Shown: piece by piece, positions 30,303 through 40,477 of the stretch
Layout of the letters: every line of letters begins with the position of its first letter
How positions within the stretch are numbered: position 1 is the first letter of the stretch
From: an uncultured SAR86 cluster bacterium
GTDB lineage: Bacteria > Pseudomonadota > Gammaproteobacteria > Magnimaribacterales > D2472
Direction of reading: 5' to 3'
Assembly (NCBI GenBank): GCA_902517505.1
Contig: CABYCL010000003.1
Coordinates: 44,698-108,697 of the forward strand
Length of the DNA stretch: 64,000 nucleotides
Made by a program: the position numbers and the translations under genes
Notes under the pieces: model-generated
Told to the model about the DNA's origin: nothing
Database searches by the model: none
What the model saw: the letters and a program-made list of their open reading frames with translations, nothing else

Positions 30303-30379
30303 TGGTGGCTATGGGTGGAATTGAACCACCGACCCCAGCGTTATGAGTGCTGTGCTCTAACCATCTGAGCTACATAGCC
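30303..30379 (-). tRNA. tRNA-Met(CAT), elongator
   Basis: GGCTATGTAGCTCAGATGGTTAGAGCACAGCACTCATAACGCTGGGGTCGGTGGTTCAATTCCACCCATAGCCACCA. Confidence 0.92.
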
Positions 30380-30422
30380 AATCGTTGAATGATAATCTTA
30401 TACTCATAAGAGTCAATTATTT

Positions 30423-31511
30423 TTAAACATTAAACTTAAAATGGATAATGTCTCCATCTTTAACTAAATAATCCTTTCCTTCTAATCTTAACTTTCCTTT
30501 CTCTTTGGCTCCATGCTCTCCATCGCATTCAATAAAATCATCATAATCTACTACTTCAGCCTTGATAAAACCTCTCTCAAAATCACTATGAATTACACCA
30601 GCAGCATTTGGTGCCAAGAATCCGTCTTTTATAGTCCATGCCCTAATTTCACTAGGGCCAGCAGTAAAGAAAGTTTTTAAACCAAGCATTTTGTATCCTT
30701 CAAATATAATTTTATTAAGAACTGGTTCATCCATTCCCATTAACTCAAGATATTCTTTTTTTTCCTCTTCTTTTAGTAATGATATCTCTTGTTCAATTTT
30801 AATTGATGCCGGTATAACAAATGAATCTAATTCATTTGCAATTTCTTCTAATTTAGTTAATTCTTCAGATGATTTTTCTGATTCTGAAATGTTACCGATA
30901 TAAAAGGTTGGTTTAGATGAAAGTAATTGAAATTGTTTAATAATATTTTTTTCTTCTGCATTAAATTTTTTAATATTAATTAATTCACCTCGTTCTAAAT
31001 TATTTTTAATAACTTTTAACAATTCAAACTGATATTTATTATCTTTATCATTAGTTTTTAATAATTTTTCGCATTTACTTATTCTTTTATTTACAGAATC
31101 TAAATCAGATAGAATCAATTCTAAATTAATTACTTCAACGTCTCTATGTGGATTAACTGAACCATCAACATGTATAATATTTTCGTCATCAAAACATCTA
31201 ACAACATGAGCAAGTGCGGACATTTCTCTTATATTTGATAAAAATGAATTACCCAGACCCTCACCCTCTGAAGCACCCTTAACAAGCCCAGCAATATCTA
31301 CCAGATCCAATGCCGCAGGAATAATTTTTGCTGAATTTACAATGCCATTTATTTTATTTAACCTTTTGTCTGGTAAGGGAACTTTTCCTACGTTTGGATC
31401 AATTGTACAGAAAGGAAAGTTTTCAGCTGGGATTTTAGATTTAGTTAAAGCATTGAAAAGGGTGGATTTACCAACATTTGGAAGTCCTATTATTCCGCAT
31501 TTAAAACCCAT
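30423..31511 (-). CDS. ychF: Redox-regulated ATPase YchF (Obg family)
   Basis: MGFKCGIIGLPNVGKSTLFNALTKSKIPAENFPFCTIDPNVG; start set at this Met. Confidence 0.96.
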   Translation of the reverse strand: MGFKCGIIGLPNVGKSTLFNALTKSKIPAENFPFCTIDPNVGKVPLPDKRLNKINGIVNSAKIIPAALDLVDIAGLVKGASEGEGLGNSFLSNIREMSALAHVVRCFDDENIIHVDGSVNPHRDVEVINLELILSDLDSVNKRISKCEKLLKTNDKDNKYQFELLKVIKNNLERGELINIKKFNAEEKNIIKQFQLLSSKPTFYIGNISESEKSSEELTKLEEIANELDSFVIPASIKIEQEISLLKEEEKKEYLELMGMDEPVLNKIIFEGYKMLGLKTFFTAGPSEIRAWTIKDGFLAPNAAGVIHSDFERGFIKAEVVDYDDFIECDGEHGAKEKGKLRLEGKDYLVKDGDIIHFKFNV

Positions 31512-31515
31512 AATA

Positions 31516-32082
31516 TTATTTTGTGTGTAAGATTTTTTGCATAGCTTCGAATTCACCATTTAGAATTAATTCAAAGGTTTTACTTAATTTAATATAAGCT
31601 GATTTTATAGCTTTTTTTTCTGTTGGTGAGAATTTTGTTAGCACCCAATTTGTAACTTCACTTTTAGAACCAGGATGACCTATTCCTATTCTAAGTCTCT
31701 TGAAATTCGTATTACCTATTCTAGATATTATATCTCTCAGTCCATTATGCCCTCCATGTCCACCATCATTCTTAAGCCTTATATCACCTGTTTTTAAATC
31801 AAGCTCATCATGAAGTACAAAAAGATTTTCGTTACTTAAGTTTGTTGATCTTAGAATTTTTGAGACAGTATTTCCTGAATCATTTACGTAATTCGAAGGA
31901 ATTATCCATAAAATACTACCATCATGAGATTCAGCAACTTCAGCTTCAAATTTTGATTTGTGCTTGAATTCTAAAGAAAATTTATCAGATAAATTTATAA
32001 GCCAATCTTTACCAATATTATGTCTTGTATGATCATATTTTGAGCCCGGATTACCAAGCCCTATGACACATAATTTATACAC
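31516..32082 (-). CDS. pth: Peptidyl-tRNA hydrolase
   Basis: VIGLGNPGSKYDHTRHNIG, VLHDELDLKTGDIRLKNDGGHGGHNGL. Confidence 0.96.
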   Translation of the reverse strand: MYKLCVIGLGNPGSKYDHTRHNIGKDWLINLSDKFSLEFKHKSKFEAEVAESHDGSILWIIPSNYVNDSGNTVSKILRSTNLSNENLFVLHDELDLKTGDIRLKNDGGHGGHNGLRDIISRIGNTNFKRLRIGIGHPGSKSEVTNWVLTKFSPTEKKAIKSAYIKLSKTFELILNGEFEAMQKILHTK

Positions 32083-32088
32083 GTTTTA

Positions 32089-32808
32089 TTAATTCTCTTC
32101 TGAGCTTTCTTCTTTATCAGATTCCTCAGAAGATCCAGCGTCATCTGTTTCAGCTGATTCAGCGCCTTCTTCACTATCTGAAATTTCACCATCTTCAAGC
32201 TCGTCTTCAATTATAGGATCTTCTTCAACAGCTTTAGGAGCATTTACAGAAACAACCATTTGATCAGTTTCTTCAGTAAGACCAGGAATTTCAGAACCTT
32301 CAGGTAAAGATATTTCTGTTAACCTTATTGAATCACCAAGATTAAGATTTTCAATATCAACATCTATAGACTCAGGAATATTTCCAGCAAGACACATAAT
32401 TTCAATTTCCCGAATTGCTTTTGCAACAACACCACCATCAATTTTTATACCCACACACTCTTCTTCATTAATAAAGTTAACAGGAATAATAACTTTGAGT
32501 TTTGTTTTTCTAGAAACTCTTTGGAAATCAGCATGTAGAAATTTACCTTTTGCAGGATCTCTTTGAAGTTCTTTAAGAACAACTTTTTCTTCATTACCTT
32601 CAGTCTTAATTAAAAGTACTTGAGTATAAAAAAGTTCATTTTCAGATGCTTTGGTTAATTCATTTAGTTTTAGTTTAATATTTAGCGTTTCCTTTTCATC
32701 ACCGTAAACTATTGCCGGGACCATTCCATCAATATTTCTTATTTCACGAGCTTTATTTGTACCCGTTCTTTCTCTTGAGTCAGCATTTAATATTATTTGG
32801 TCTGTCAT
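32089..32808 (-). CDS. rplY: 50S ribosomal protein L25/CTC family with acidic C-terminal tail
   Basis: RERTGTNKAREIRNIDGMVPAIVYG; TL5/CTC two-domain form. Confidence 0.93.
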   Translation of the reverse strand: MTDQIILNADSRERTGTNKAREIRNIDGMVPAIVYGDEKETLNIKLKLNELTKASENELFYTQVLLIKTEGNEEKVVLKELQRDPAKGKFLHADFQRVSRKTKLKVIIPVNFINEEECVGIKIDGGVVAKAIREIEIMCLAGNIPESIDVDIENLNLGDSIRLTEISLPEGSEIPGLTEETDQMVVSVNAPKAVEEDPIIEDELEDGEISDSEEGAESAETDDAGSSEESDKEESSEEN

Positions 32809-32816
32809 AATTTCCT

Positions 32817-33770
32817 CTATAAAAACATTTCACTTAATGATTCTTCATTGCTCAAACGAGTTATACATTCAGCAATTATATTCGCTATTGAAATGACGCG
32901 TATTTTACTGCATTTTTGTGCCTCTTTGTTTAAAGGAATTGAATTTGTAACTACCAATTCGTCTATAGCAGAATCATTTATTCTTTCTATTGCCGGACCT
33001 GATAGAACAGGGTGAGTAATATATGCTTTTACAGCCTTAGCGCCTTTTTCTTTTAAAGCAATGGCTGCATTACAAAGAGTTCCAGCAGTATCAATAATAT
33101 CATCAGGAACAATGCAAACCTTTCCTTCAATTTCACCAATTATATTCATGACTTCTGATTGATTTGCAGCATCTCTTCTTTTGTCAATTATAGCTAAATC
33201 AGTATCATCTAGTAATTTGGCGAGTGCTCTTGATCTTACAACTCCTCCAACATCAGGCGATACTACAACAACTTTGTTTCTGTCATTATTTTCTTTTATA
33301 TCGTCCACCATGAACTTTGTTGCATAAACATTATCAGCAGGCATATCAAAAAACCCTTGGATTGTTTCTGAATGAAGATCAATTGTTAATACTCTATCAA
33401 TCCCAACTGAAGCAAACATATCTGCAACAACCTTCGCACTAATCGGAACTCTTGCTGATCTTACTCTCCTGTCTTGTCTAGCATATCCAAAATAAGGAAC
33501 AATCGCTGTAATTTTTGATGCTGATGATCTTTTTAAAGCATCTGCAATAAGCATTATTTCCATTACATTTTTATTTGTGGGGGAGCAGGTTGATTGAATT
33601 ATGAAGGTATCATGACCTCTAACATTTTCTTCAATTTCAACTTTAAGCTCACCATCCGAGAAGTAACCTACATCTGCATCAGAAATTTTAATTCCCAAAA
33701 TTTTAGATACTTCTAATGCAAATTCAGGATTTGCAGTTCCAGTAAATATGTCCAATTTTTTTTTACTCAT
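32817..33770 (-). CDS. prs: Ribose-phosphate pyrophosphokinase
   Basis: [45 protein letters not shown]. Confidence 0.97.
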   Translation of the reverse strand: MSKKKLDIFTGTANPEFALEVSKILGIKISDADVGYFSDGELKVEIEENVRGHDTFIIQSTCSPTNKNVMEIMLIADALKRSSASKITAIVPYFGYARQDRRVRSARVPISAKVVADMFASVGIDRVLTIDLHSETIQGFFDMPADNVYATKFMVDDIKENNDRNKVVVVSPDVGGVVRSRALAKLLDDTDLAIIDKRRDAANQSEVMNIIGEIEGKVCIVPDDIIDTAGTLCNAAIALKEKGAKAVKAYITHPVLSGPAIERINDSAIDELVVTNSIPLNKEAQKCSKIRVISIANIIAECITRLSNEESLSEMFL

Positions 33771-33797
33771 ATTTTCCCCAACATATATTATAAACCA

Positions 33798-33872
33798 TGG
33801 CTGGGGTGGTAGGATTCGAACCTACGCATGACGGGATCAAAACCCGTTGCCTTACCGCTTGGCTACACCCCA
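33798..33872 (-). tRNA. tRNA-Gln(TTG)
   Basis: TGGGGTGTAGCCAAGCGGTAAGGCAACGGGTTTTGATCCCGTCATGCGTAGGTTCGAATCCTACCACCCCAGCCA. Confidence 0.95.
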
Positions 33873-33875
33873 AAG

Positions 33876-34700
33876 TCATTCGATATAACATATCGGCGAA
33901 TATTGTAATGCTTTACAGAAAAAGAGTCTCCAATTACTTGGCATTTTTTCAATAATTTTTTCAATATCCTTTTTATTTTTATACTTGATAAACATACAAG
34001 AGCCGCTCCCACTTAAATTTATTTTCTGTTCTAACTGATTATTTATTATGAAATCTTTAATATCTGGATTTTTATCAAGATAAATATTCCAAAAATGATT
34101 TTGATTAGATAAAGAAATATTTTTATTATTTTTTAAAAATTTGTCGTAAAGGTTGAACATTTTTTTTGTTGAGCAGTGGATATTTGGATTAAAAATCAAT
34201 ATCTTCTCAGGTATCACATCGACCTCTTTTAGCTTTTCTCCAATACCTTCTCCAAAAGCATTCTTGCCATAAACAAAAAATGGCACATCTGCTCCAATAG
34301 TAGCTCCAATTTTCATTAATTTATCTTTGCTAAAATTTAAATTCCATAGTTTATTTAAAACTATTAATGTTGAATCTGCATTTGAACTTGCCCCACCAAG
34401 ACCAGAACCGACTGGAATATTTTTATCAATCTCGATTTCAACTCCATTAAAACCGTTTCTTTTTTGATACTTTTGTAATTTTTTTGCAGCATTATAAATA
34501 GTGTTATCCTCATTATGAAGATACGACTCTTTAGATTTAATATATATACCTCTATTTTTGCTTACTTTAAATTTAATATGATCATAAATATCAATTAGTT
34601 GAAGATGAGTCTTTATATTGTGATATCCATCATCTCTTTTATCTAGTATTTGAAGATATAGATTAATTTTTGCAGGAGACTTTATTAATACTTCACTCAT
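33876..34700 (-). CDS. ispE: 4-diphosphocytidyl-2-C-methyl-D-erythritol kinase
   Basis: SPAKINLYLQILDKRDDGYH, PVGSGLGGASSNAD GHMP kinase motif, GSGSCMF. Confidence 0.94.
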   Translation of the reverse strand: MSEVLIKSPAKINLYLQILDKRDDGYHNIKTHLQLIDIYDHIKFKVSKNRGIYIKSKESYLHNEDNTIYNAAKKLQKYQKRNGFNGVEIEIDKNIPVGSGLGGASSNADSTLIVLNKLWNLNFSKDKLMKIGATIGADVPFFVYGKNAFGEGIGEKLKEVDVIPEKILIFNPNIHCSTKKMFNLYDKFLKNNKNISLSNQNHFWNIYLDKNPDIKDFIINNQLEQKINLSGSGSCMFIKYKNKKDIEKIIEKMPSNWRLFFCKALQYSPICYIE

Positions 34701-35175
34701 TTTTAATTAAAAAACCTTCGTAAAATGAATTCTTATATTTTATATAAAAATTTGTTCTGTCATTTTCTTTTGAGCACTCTAGATCAAGAATTTGATTATC
34801 TAAAATCTCAGAAATATTAAAACTATTTTTAAAAATACAATTATTTATCAAAATTTCTATATTTTTTGGAATGTTACTTTTGATTTCATAACTTCCTTCT
34901 TTGTTAATATATTTCATTAAATTTTTAGAATTATTTACTTTTATTTGAATAACATTTCCATAAAACGGCTTCTTAATCTGTATAATAGTGTTATTTTTAT
35001 TGCTAGTTAATAGAATGTTAAATGATGACTGCTCAGAACTGATAGGATTTACAAGCACTTTCCCTTTATATGAAACCGAATTGCTATAATTGTTATTACT
35101 TGCACAGGATATTAATAAGAAAATAAATAAAGTATTAAAGACATTTTTCAATATGGAACTACAATTATTTGGCAT
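34693..35175 (-). CDS. lolB: Outer-membrane lipoprotein LolB-like
   Basis: Lipobox LLIS-C; position between ispE and divergent hemA as in other gammaproteobacteria; sequence itself diverged. Confidence 0.7.
   Translation of the reverse strand: MPNNCSSILKNVFNTLFIFLLISCASNNNYSNSVSYKGKVLVNPISSEQSSFNILLTSNKNNTIIQIKKPFYGNVIQIKVNNSKNLMKYINKEGSYEIKSNIPKNIEILINNCIFKNSFNISEILDNQILDLECSKENDRTNFYIKYKNSFYEGFLIKNE
35082..35090 (+). promoter_or_regulatory. Putative extended -10 (TGCTATAAT) for hemA
   Basis: aaTTGCTATAATTG about 63 nt before the hemA start, inside lolB. Confidence 0.4.
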
Positions 35176-36385
35176 AAATCACAAGACCTCTAATGTTGCT
35201 GAGAGGGAAAAATTTATTATAAATGAGTCTAACCAAATTTTGCTGGATAGTCATTTAAAAAAAGTCTTCTATGATGATCTTGAATCTTTTTTTGGAATAT
35301 CTACATGTAATAGAACTGAAATATATTTTGTAGGTAAATCAGGCATCTCAAAAGAGGTCTTACGAGAAGCGCTTAAAAGATTAGATGTAAAAGACATCTC
35401 TATGGATAGTTTCTATTTTCTTTCGAATCATGATGCCCTTGTGCATATGTGTAAAGTAGCTTCTGGCATTGATTCACAAGTTTTAGGTGAGCAAGAAATT
35501 TTTGGACAATTTAAAACTGCACTTAAAAGTGCAAAAGAATACAAAATAGTTGGTAAGAAGTTATCTTATTTTGCTGATAAAGTTATTGAAATTTCTAAAA
35601 ATGCAAGAACAAATACTAAAATTGGAATCAATTCTTTATCAGTAAGCGGACTAGCCTTAACCTTAATTAAAAATATTTTTGAAGCACCAGAAAATCAAAA
35701 CATATTAATCATTGGAGCTGGCTCTCTTTCACAAAACGTTATCAAAAATTTATATGATAAAGGAATACGTAATATCAAATTAGTAAATAGAACAGTCAAA
35801 AAGATTGAATTAAATAGTAACTTTGAGATTTTGTCTTCTTCACTTGATACGCTTCATGACCAGCTTGAGCTAGCAGATATTGTAATTTCTTCTTCAATAA
35901 CTGAATTACCCTTAATTGGTAAAGGTGCAATTGAGAATGCTTTAAAAATTAGAAAGAATAAGCCAATCCTTTTAATAGACTTAGGTGTTCCTAGGAACAT
36001 TGAAGATGAGATTAGAAATATTGAACAAGCTTATTTGTATTCAATTGATGATATTGAAAAAATTACTCAAGATAACTATGGACAACGTTCTATAGAAGCT
36101 GATAAAGCAATGAATATAATCGTTCTTGAATCTAAATCTAAACTAGAAAATTTTTATCTTAAATCTTCCAAAGACTTAGCTAACCTTCAATTAGATAAAT
36201 TTTTAAATGGTTTATCTAATCATGAGATAAAACAATTTAAATCAAGTGGCGATTACTCAAATTTAGTCGAATCAATCAAAAGTATGAATATAGATGATGA
36301 ATACTTGAATAATTTTCAAGATATCAAAAATTTGGATGATCATATAATTAAATCTATGATTAAAACGTTTTTTAATAATGCATGA
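35153..36385 (+). CDS. hemA: Glutamyl-tRNA reductase
   Basis: MELQLFGINHKTSNVAEREKF, STCNRTEIYF, GQ-type LGEQEIFGQFK; start set at MELQ. Confidence 0.96.
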   Translation: MELQLFGINHKTSNVAEREKFIINESNQILLDSHLKKVFYDDLESFFGISTCNRTEIYFVGKSGISKEVLREALKRLDVKDISMDSFYFLSNHDALVHMCKVASGIDSQVLGEQEIFGQFKTALKSAKEYKIVGKKLSYFADKVIEISKNARTNTKIGINSLSVSGLALTLIKNIFEAPENQNILIIGAGSLSQNVIKNLYDKGIRNIKLVNRTVKKIELNSNFEILSSSLDTLHDQLELADIVISSSITELPLIGKGAIENALKIRKNKPILLIDLGVPRNIEDEIRNIEQAYLYSIDDIEKITQDNYGQRSIEADKAMNIIVLESKSKLENFYLKSSKDLANLQLDKFLNGLSNHEIKQFKSSGDYSNLVESIKSMNIDDEYLNNFQDIKNLDDHIIKSMIKTFFNNA

Positions 36386-37463
36386 ATCAATGTTAAACAA
36401 GCTTGATCAGCTTCAAAATAGGATAAATGAAATACAAAATCTTCTTTTAGATTCTAAAACAATTGAAGATATCGAAAAATATACTTTGTTAAACAAAGAG
36501 TTTTCTGAATTAAAACCAGTAGTTGAAAAATTTGAGGAATATAAGACTATTTTAAAAAGTATTACAGACGCTAACGAAATTATCGAATCAGGTGATGAAG
36601 AGCTTAAAGTTTTAGCTGAAGATGATTTAAAAAGTTATCAGGAAATCCCAGAAAAGCTTGAGCAAGAGCTAAAGTTTATGCTGCTACCAAAAGATTCTGC
36701 TGACGATGGCTCGGCATATCTCGAAATAAGATCAGGTGCAGGAGGAGATGAGGCAAGTATTTTTGCTGGCGATCTTCTTAGAATGTATACAAGATTATCA
36801 GAAAGACAAGGTTGGAAGATAGAAGTGATTGACATAAAACCATCTGAACAAGGCGGGCTTAAAGAGGTGGTTGCTAAATTAAATGGCAAGAGTGTTTTTA
36901 AGGTACTGAAATTTGAATCAGGAGTTCATAGAGTTCAAAGAGTTCCTGAAACTGAATCACAAGGAAGGGTTCATACATCTACTTGTACAGTAGCTGTTTT
37001 ACCAGAAGTTAAAGAAGTCCAGGATATTAATATTGATAAAAATGATCTTAGAGTCGATACCTTTAGAGCTTCTGGAGCTGGAGGACAGCATGTTAATAAA
37101 ACTGATTCAGCAGTAAGATTAACTCATACTCCAACTGGATTGGTAGTTGAATGCCAAGACGGAAGATCACAACATAAAAATAAAGAGAAAGCACTATCTC
37201 TTCTTGCAGCAAAGTTAAAACAGCAGGAAATTGATAATCAACAAGAAAGCATTGCAAGCGAAAGAAAGATATTAGTGGGAACAGGAGACAGGAGTGAAAA
37301 AATAAGAACATATAATTTTCCTCAAGGAAGAATGACAGATCACAGGATAAAGTTAACTCAACATAATTTAGATCAAATTATGGATGGCGATATAAAAGAA
37401 ATCTGTGATGCATTACTAGCAGAAAACCAATTAGCTATGCTTTCACAACTAGAATCAGAATAA
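36378..37463 (+). CDS. prfA: Peptide chain release factor 1
   Basis: RASGAGGQHVNKTDSAVRLTHTPTG; GGQ motif. Confidence 0.97.
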   Translation: MHESMLNKLDQLQNRINEIQNLLLDSKTIEDIEKYTLLNKEFSELKPVVEKFEEYKTILKSITDANEIIESGDEELKVLAEDDLKSYQEIPEKLEQELKFMLLPKDSADDGSAYLEIRSGAGGDEASIFAGDLLRMYTRLSERQGWKIEVIDIKPSEQGGLKEVVAKLNGKSVFKVLKFESGVHRVQRVPETESQGRVHTSTCTVAVLPEVKEVQDINIDKNDLRVDTFRASGAGGQHVNKTDSAVRLTHTPTGLVVECQDGRSQHKNKEKALSLLAAKLKQQEIDNQQESIASERKILVGTGDRSEKIRTYNFPQGRMTDHRIKLTQHNLDQIMDGDIKEICDALLAENQLAMLSQLESE

Positions 37464-38276
37464 TTGAGTAAACAAATAATCCATTATTTAAATATGTTTG
37501 ATAGTGATGCTATCAAAAATGAATTTATTCTTTTTTTAAAAGAAAAATTACATTTCAATGATAGTGAAATTTATATTGATTCAGACAAAGCTATTTCAAA
37601 TACAAACAAATATCTCATAAAAGAATTCCTCAAACAAAAAAAAGAGGGGGTCCCATTAGATTACATTTTAAATTCTTCTAAGTTCTATGAATATGAATTC
37701 TTTGTTGATTCAAGAGTATTAATTCCTAGACCTGAAACAGAAATTTTAGTTGATTATGTAAATAATCATTTTTCATCTCCTATTAAGGTACTAGATGCCG
37801 GAACAGGTTCGGGGTGCATTGGAATATCAGTTGCTTTACAAAATCCAAGTTTTCAAGTGTATGGATCAGAATCCTCAGAGGTTGCACTAAATGTTGCTTC
37901 AATTAACAAGAATAATCTTAATGTTGAAAATTTCTTACTTATTTGTGCAGATTGGTTATCCTGCTTTAAGACAAAAACATTTGATCTAGTTCTTAGCAAT
38001 CCTCCTTATATTGCAGATCAAGATCCCCACTTAGAGGATTTAAAACATGAGCCCAAAAAGGCTTTAGTGGCTAAAGATAGCGGATTAGGAGATTTAAAAT
38101 TAATTATAGAGCAATCTACAAAAGTACTGAAAAAAGGGGGTATGCTCATCTTGGAACATGGTTGCGAGCAAGAAAACGAAGTTGGAAATATTTTAAAAGA
38201 GAATAATTTTTTAGACATTAAAAATTTTAAAGACTTTCAAAATCTTCCTAGAATTACTTTAGCCACTTTAGAATAG
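37464..38276 (+). CDS. prmC: Release factor glutamine methyltransferase (TTG start)
   Basis: NPPY motif LVLSNPPYIA, DAGTGSGCIGIS; follows prfA. Confidence 0.95.
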   Translation: MSKQIIHYLNMFDSDAIKNEFILFLKEKLHFNDSEIYIDSDKAISNTNKYLIKEFLKQKKEGVPLDYILNSSKFYEYEFFVDSRVLIPRPETEILVDYVNNHFSSPIKVLDAGTGSGCIGISVALQNPSFQVYGSESSEVALNVASINKNNLNVENFLLICADWLSCFKTKTFDLVLSNPPYIADQDPHLEDLKHEPKKALVAKDSGLGDLKLIIEQSTKVLKKGGMLILEHGCEQENEVGNILKENNFLDIKNFKDFQNLPRITLATLE

Positions 38277-38297
38277 TTCTTTTATCTACTTAATTTT

Positions 38298-39737
38298 TTA
38301 AGTACCACAATAGGTAATATAACGTTCATCAGAGGAGGACGAAATTGTATATTTCTTAAATCCATCTTTTTCTGTAAAAGGCTCTTTTAGTAACCCAGTC
38401 ATCAAATTAATTTCTTTCATGTCTCCACCAACAGCATTCATAAGCGCATCTTCAATTAGATGATTTCTAGGTATGTAGCAAGGATTTTTTAAATCCATTT
38501 CCTTAGAAACATTTGCAACATTAATTTCTTTTTTCCAGGATTTGTACCATGTTGAAAAATCTTTAGATTTATTGAAGACTGAATCTTCTATGGTCGAAGA
38601 TTGATCAACAATTTTTGCAAGATTTCTAAAAGATAAAGTAAAGTCTATCGATTCAGAGTGTAATATTTTTAAGTAGCTATCAATTATTTTTATATTCTTA
38701 TTATCAATAGTTTGAAGACCTAGTTTTTCAGCAAATTCTTTATAGAAATATTCTTGATATGATGGCATTGTGTGCTGCAGAACTTCTGTGAGTTTTTTTA
38801 TTGAAATTTCGCTATCTTCGTCTATCAATGGTATTAGGGTTTCAGCAAATTTCGCTAGGTTCCAAATTAGTATTGCTGGTTGATTTTGATAAGAATATCT
38901 TCCGCTATGATCAATCGAACTAAATACTGTTTTTGGATCATAATGATTCATAAAGGCACACGGGCCATAGTCAATAGTTTCACCAGAAATTGTCATGTTA
39001 TCAGTGTTCATAACTCCATGAATAAATCCAATACTCATCCATTTAGATACTAATAAAGCTTGCTTATCACAGACACCTGCAAAAAAACTTAGGTATTTGT
39101 TATCGGTTTCTTTTAAATCTGGATAATGTCTATCAATAGAATAATCAGCTAATGTCTTGAGTATTTGATTATTTTTTGTTCGTGCATACTCAAATGTACC
39201 AATTCTTATATGGCTTTTTGCAATTCTAGTTAAAACTCCTCCTGGAAGTGTTGTTTCTCTTAAAACATCCTCATTTGTCTTTATTGCAAAAAGAGACCTT
39301 GTCGTTGGTATCTTCAATGTATGCATAAATTCACTTATCATATATTCTCTAAGAACTGGACTTAAAGCTGATTTACCATCACCTCTTCTAGAATATGGAG
39401 TTTGACCAATTCCTTTTAATTGAATATCCATTTTATTAATTTCACATAATAAGATTGCTCTTCCATCACCAAGTTGTGGATTAAAATGACCAAATTGATG
39501 TCCAGAATAACCTTGGGCTATTGGTATTGAGTTTTGAAGTAAGTTATTTCCAGCAAATATATTTAAGCACTCATCGGAGTCTACAAAACTCTTATCAAAA
39601 CCAAGTTCTTTAGCAAGAGAATAATTTTTTAAGAGCATTTCAGCCTTTTTAAAACCCTTTGGAGGGCATTTTTCTGAAATTTCATAAAGCTCTTCTGCAT
39701 AAGAGTTATCAATTTTCAGATTGTTAGAATTTTTCAT
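38298..39737 (-). CDS. selO: SelO/YdiU family protein adenylyltransferase
   Basis: GYSGHQFGHFNPQLGDGRAILL, QLKGIGQTPYSRRGDGKSAL, HGVMNTDNM. Confidence 0.95.
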   Translation of the reverse strand: MKNSNNLKIDNSYAEELYEISEKCPPKGFKKAEMLLKNYSLAKELGFDKSFVDSDECLNIFAGNNLLQNSIPIAQGYSGHQFGHFNPQLGDGRAILLCEINKMDIQLKGIGQTPYSRRGDGKSALSPVLREYMISEFMHTLKIPTTRSLFAIKTNEDVLRETTLPGGVLTRIAKSHIRIGTFEYARTKNNQILKTLADYSIDRHYPDLKETDNKYLSFFAGVCDKQALLVSKWMSIGFIHGVMNTDNMTISGETIDYGPCAFMNHYDPKTVFSSIDHSGRYSYQNQPAILIWNLAKFAETLIPLIDEDSEISIKKLTEVLQHTMPSYQEYFYKEFAEKLGLQTIDNKNIKIIDSYLKILHSESIDFTLSFRNLAKIVDQSSTIEDSVFNKSKDFSTWYKSWKKEINVANVSKEMDLKNPCYIPRNHLIEDALMNAVGGDMKEINLMTGLLKEPFTEKDGFKKYTISSSSDERYITYCGT

Positions 39738-39744
39738 TCTTATC

Positions 39745-40410
39745 TTAATCGATAAATTTTACAAAAGATTTTAGATCTTCTCTTCGTGTTCTATATTGAT
39801 TGATTGGATGATCTTCATCTTCATAACCAATTGCAACACCACACCATACTATTTCATTATCTGGATGATTGATGAAATCTTTTACAGTTTTAGGATATAT
39901 TGACCATGATTCTTGAAGACATAATCCCAAACCATGATGTATAGCACTCAACCATAAGTTTTCTAAGAACATTCCCACATGACCCCATCCATTATTTCCA
40001 AATGATCTATCTATAGTTATTATCATGCCAACAGGAGCGCCAAAAAAATTATAATTTTCTCTTATTTGTTTGAAACGGGAATTCAGATCTTCTTTTTCAA
40101 TTGAGAGAGCGTTATACATATCTGCTCCACATTCGTATCTTCTTTTTTTATACTCGTCTGCAAGTTGCTTTGGATAAATATCATATTCGATTTCCTCCTG
40201 AACCCCATTGTCAAAATTATATAGGGTTTTTTTTGCTAAACTATTTTTAGCTTTTTCATTTAGAACATATACTTTCCAAGGTTGAATATTTCCTCCAGAT
40301 GGTGCGGCATTAGCAGTTTTTAGAATTTCTTTAATTAATTTCATATTTGGAACTTCTTTTTTAAAAGCTCTAACAGAAAATCGTTTTTCAATACCTTCTT
40401 TTATATTCAT
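39745..40410 (-). CDS. Nitroreductase family protein
   Basis: EKRFSVRAFKKEVP...TANAAPSGGNIQPWKVYV. Confidence 0.9.
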   Translation of the reverse strand: MNIKEGIEKRFSVRAFKKEVPNMKLIKEILKTANAAPSGGNIQPWKVYVLNEKAKNSLAKKTLYNFDNGVQEEIEYDIYPKQLADEYKKRRYECGADMYNALSIEKEDLNSRFKQIRENYNFFGAPVGMIITIDRSFGNNGWGHVGMFLENLWLSAIHHGLGLCLQESWSIYPKTVKDFINHPDNEIVWCGVAIGYEDEDHPINQYRTRREDLKSFVKFID

Positions 40411-40477
40411 AATTTAGTTATCAAATAATGTTGCTTCTTATATAATTTAATACAAACAGGATAATGGAGCAATTCAA

